A stretch of 15,201 bases of DNA from Caldiserica bacterium UBA646 (GTDB lineage Bacteria > Caldisericota > Caldisericia > Caldisericales > Caldisericaceae): assembly GCA_002299965.1 (NCBI GenBank), contig DBOM01000077.1, forward strand, positions 1 through 15,201, in the 5' to 3' direction. Shown here piece by piece: positions 14,273 to 15,201 of this stretch (the stretch's first letter is position 1; each line of letters begins with the position of its first letter). The position numbers and the translations under genes were made by a program. The notes beneath the pieces are model-generated. The model was given only the letters and a program-made list of their open reading frames with translations. It searched no databases and was not told where the DNA came from.

Positions 14273-15145
14273 TTACTTTTCTAAAGTTAATTCAAAATTA
14301 TTTTGAATTTCATCAGTTGCCGGTTTTAAGGAAGAAAGCTTTCCTAAGTTTAATTTTTCTCTCTTTATAAAAGTAACAATGTCAAAATCATATATTTCTT
14401 TCGCAATATTGATAGCTTTACGGAGACCTTTACCAAACTGTTCTATGGTATGAGCGTCTGAGCCAATAATAATTTCTCTTCCGCCAAAAGAAGCATACAT
14501 AGAAAGTATCTCTTTAGATGGATACATTTCTTTAGGAGGTTGCCTAAATCCAGAGCTATTAATCTCTAGTACAATACCTTTTTTAACCATTTTCCTTAGT
14601 ATTAACTCAATAATATCACGATATTTTTCTGCATTAAATTTTCCGTAAAATTCTACACCAAATCTCTTAATTACATCAAAATGCCCTACAATTTGGAAAA
14701 AATCCGTGTCTACCATACGATATAATTCTTCAAAATACATTCTGTAAGCAGTTTCTTCCTTCTTTCCCTTAAAGAATTCTTTTCCCCTCACTCCTGCCAC
14801 TGTATGACCTTGAAGTCTATGTACAGACCCTATAATATAATCATAAGGTTTATTTTCTATATGTTCTTTAATACTCTCTTCAAGTTCTGACTGGTAAGTC
14901 ACTTCCACTCCAAAGAGAAAGTTTATCTTGTCCCCATATTTTTTATTTAGCAGGATATAATCGTTATAAGCTGTATCAAAATTATAATAGCCAAAATCTT
15001 TATCGACAGGATCCAAATCAAGATGGTCACTAAAACCCAGATAATCAATTCCCTTTCTTATAGCTGCAACCACATATTTTTCAGGATCCTCTTTGCAATC
15101 CTTTGATACACGCGTATGTATATGCAAATCCTCTATTATCTTCAT
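14273..15145 (-). CDS. PHP-domain phosphoesterase, histidinol-phosphatase (HisJ/HisK) type
   Basis: This 290-residue enzyme has the polymerase-and-histidinol-phosphatase (PHP) fold, a trinuclear-metal phosphoesterase. Metal ligands appear in order: DLHIHT (H8, H10), FSDHLD (D40, H41), GVEV (E81), GSVHR (H109), GHFDVI (H155) and GSDAHT (D230, H232). EINSSGFRQPPKEMYPS (194-210) is typical of histidinol-phosphate phosphatases and close relatives. No other histidine-biosynthesis gene is in the window, so another phosphomonoester substrate is equally possible. ATG 15145 has no Shine-Dalgarno; a promoter -10 ends seven bases upstream, implying a leaderless message. The PLP-enzyme gene follows after 22 bases and shares the terminator at 12708-12743, so the two form an operon. 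Confidence 0.92.
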   Translation of the reverse strand: MKIIEDLHIHTRVSKDCKEDPEKYVVAAIRKGIDYLGFSDHLDLDPVDKDFGYYNFDTAYNDYILLNKKYGDKINFLFGVEVTYQSELEESIKEHIENKPYDYIIGSVHRLQGHTVAGVRGKEFFKGKKEETAYRMYFEELYRMVDTDFFQIVGHFDVIKRFGVEFYGKFNAEKYRDIIELILRKMVKKGIVLEINSSGFRQPPKEMYPSKEILSMYASFGGREIIIGSDAHTIEQFGKGLRKAINIAKEIYDFDIVTFIKREKLNLGKLSSLKPATDEIQNNFELTLEK

Positions 15146-15152
15146 GCTGTAT

Positions 15153-15180
15153 ATTGTATGAATTTAGATACAAAAATCAA
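15153..15180 (-). promoter_or_regulatory. Promoter of the PHP-PLP enzyme operon, leaderless arrangement
   Basis: On the minus strand TTGATT (15175-15180), a 16-base spacer and TACAAT (15153-15158) make a good sigma-70-type promoter. Only seven bases lie between the -10 and the ATG at 15145, so transcription should start at or one base before the start codon. No ribosome-binding sequence is present. Confidence 0.5.
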
Positions 15181-15201
15181 CCTCTGAATTTAAGTTTTAA
15201 A

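Noticed and set aside
1..15201. Mobile elements, CRISPR arrays, tRNA or rRNA genes, and defence systems.
   Set aside because: No transposase, terminal repeats, regularly spaced repeats, cloverleaf-like sequence or defence-protein motifs were found on either strand.

Overview
The window is A+T-rich bacterial DNA with compact operons, Shine-Dalgarno sequences of the AGGAGG type, sigma-70-like promoters and normal use of TGA as a stop codon. The CTP synthase fragment resembles Thermotoga-type enzymes in places (DAG..NP and N-V/M-T-x-GQV stretches). The gene set (bacterial delta' subunit, PSP1 protein, MnmA, MATE transporter, glucoamylase remnant) fits a low-GC anaerobe of the Caldisericota/Thermotogota/Clostridia kind. 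No rRNA or tRNA is present, so the lineage is inference only.

Layout from left to right. (1) The first two thirds of pyrG runs off the left edge on the minus strand. It is divergent from a fumarylacetoacetate hydrolase (FAH) family gene on the plus strand. (2) The FAH gene converges on a decayed GH15 glucoamylase C-terminus, which lies directly downstream of a 549-residue membrane-anchored protein of unknown function. (3) A gene-free stretch of about 500 bases holds two palindromes and a short hydrophobic reading frame that resembles the anchor of the 549-residue protein. (4) A tandem-GNAT-like acetyltransferase and a flavin reductase-like protein lie on the plus strand. (5) A tightly packed minus-strand operon encodes an unrecognised 361-residue protein, DNA polymerase III delta' (holB), a PSP1/YaaT-type protein and a LOG-family (TIGR00725-like) protein; all three junctions overlap or nearly touch. 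(6) mnmA (minus) is divergent from a MATE transporter (plus). (7) A two-gene minus-strand operon encodes a PHP-domain phosphoesterase of the histidinol-phosphatase type and a fold-type-II PLP enzyme related to TrpB/CysK. It ends in a strong intrinsic terminator next to the MATE gene.

Most genes are housekeeping or ordinary metabolic genes, and I found no defence island, mobile element, CRISPR array or obvious new system. The points worth a second look are: the GH15 pseudogene, broken by a single TGA exactly where an Arg is expected; two promoters (mnmA, PHP gene) whose -10 boxes sit only 6-7 nt before the start codon with no Shine-Dalgarno, implying leaderless mRNAs; the unrecognised first gene of the holB operon; and the PHP-PLP enzyme pair of unknown substrate.
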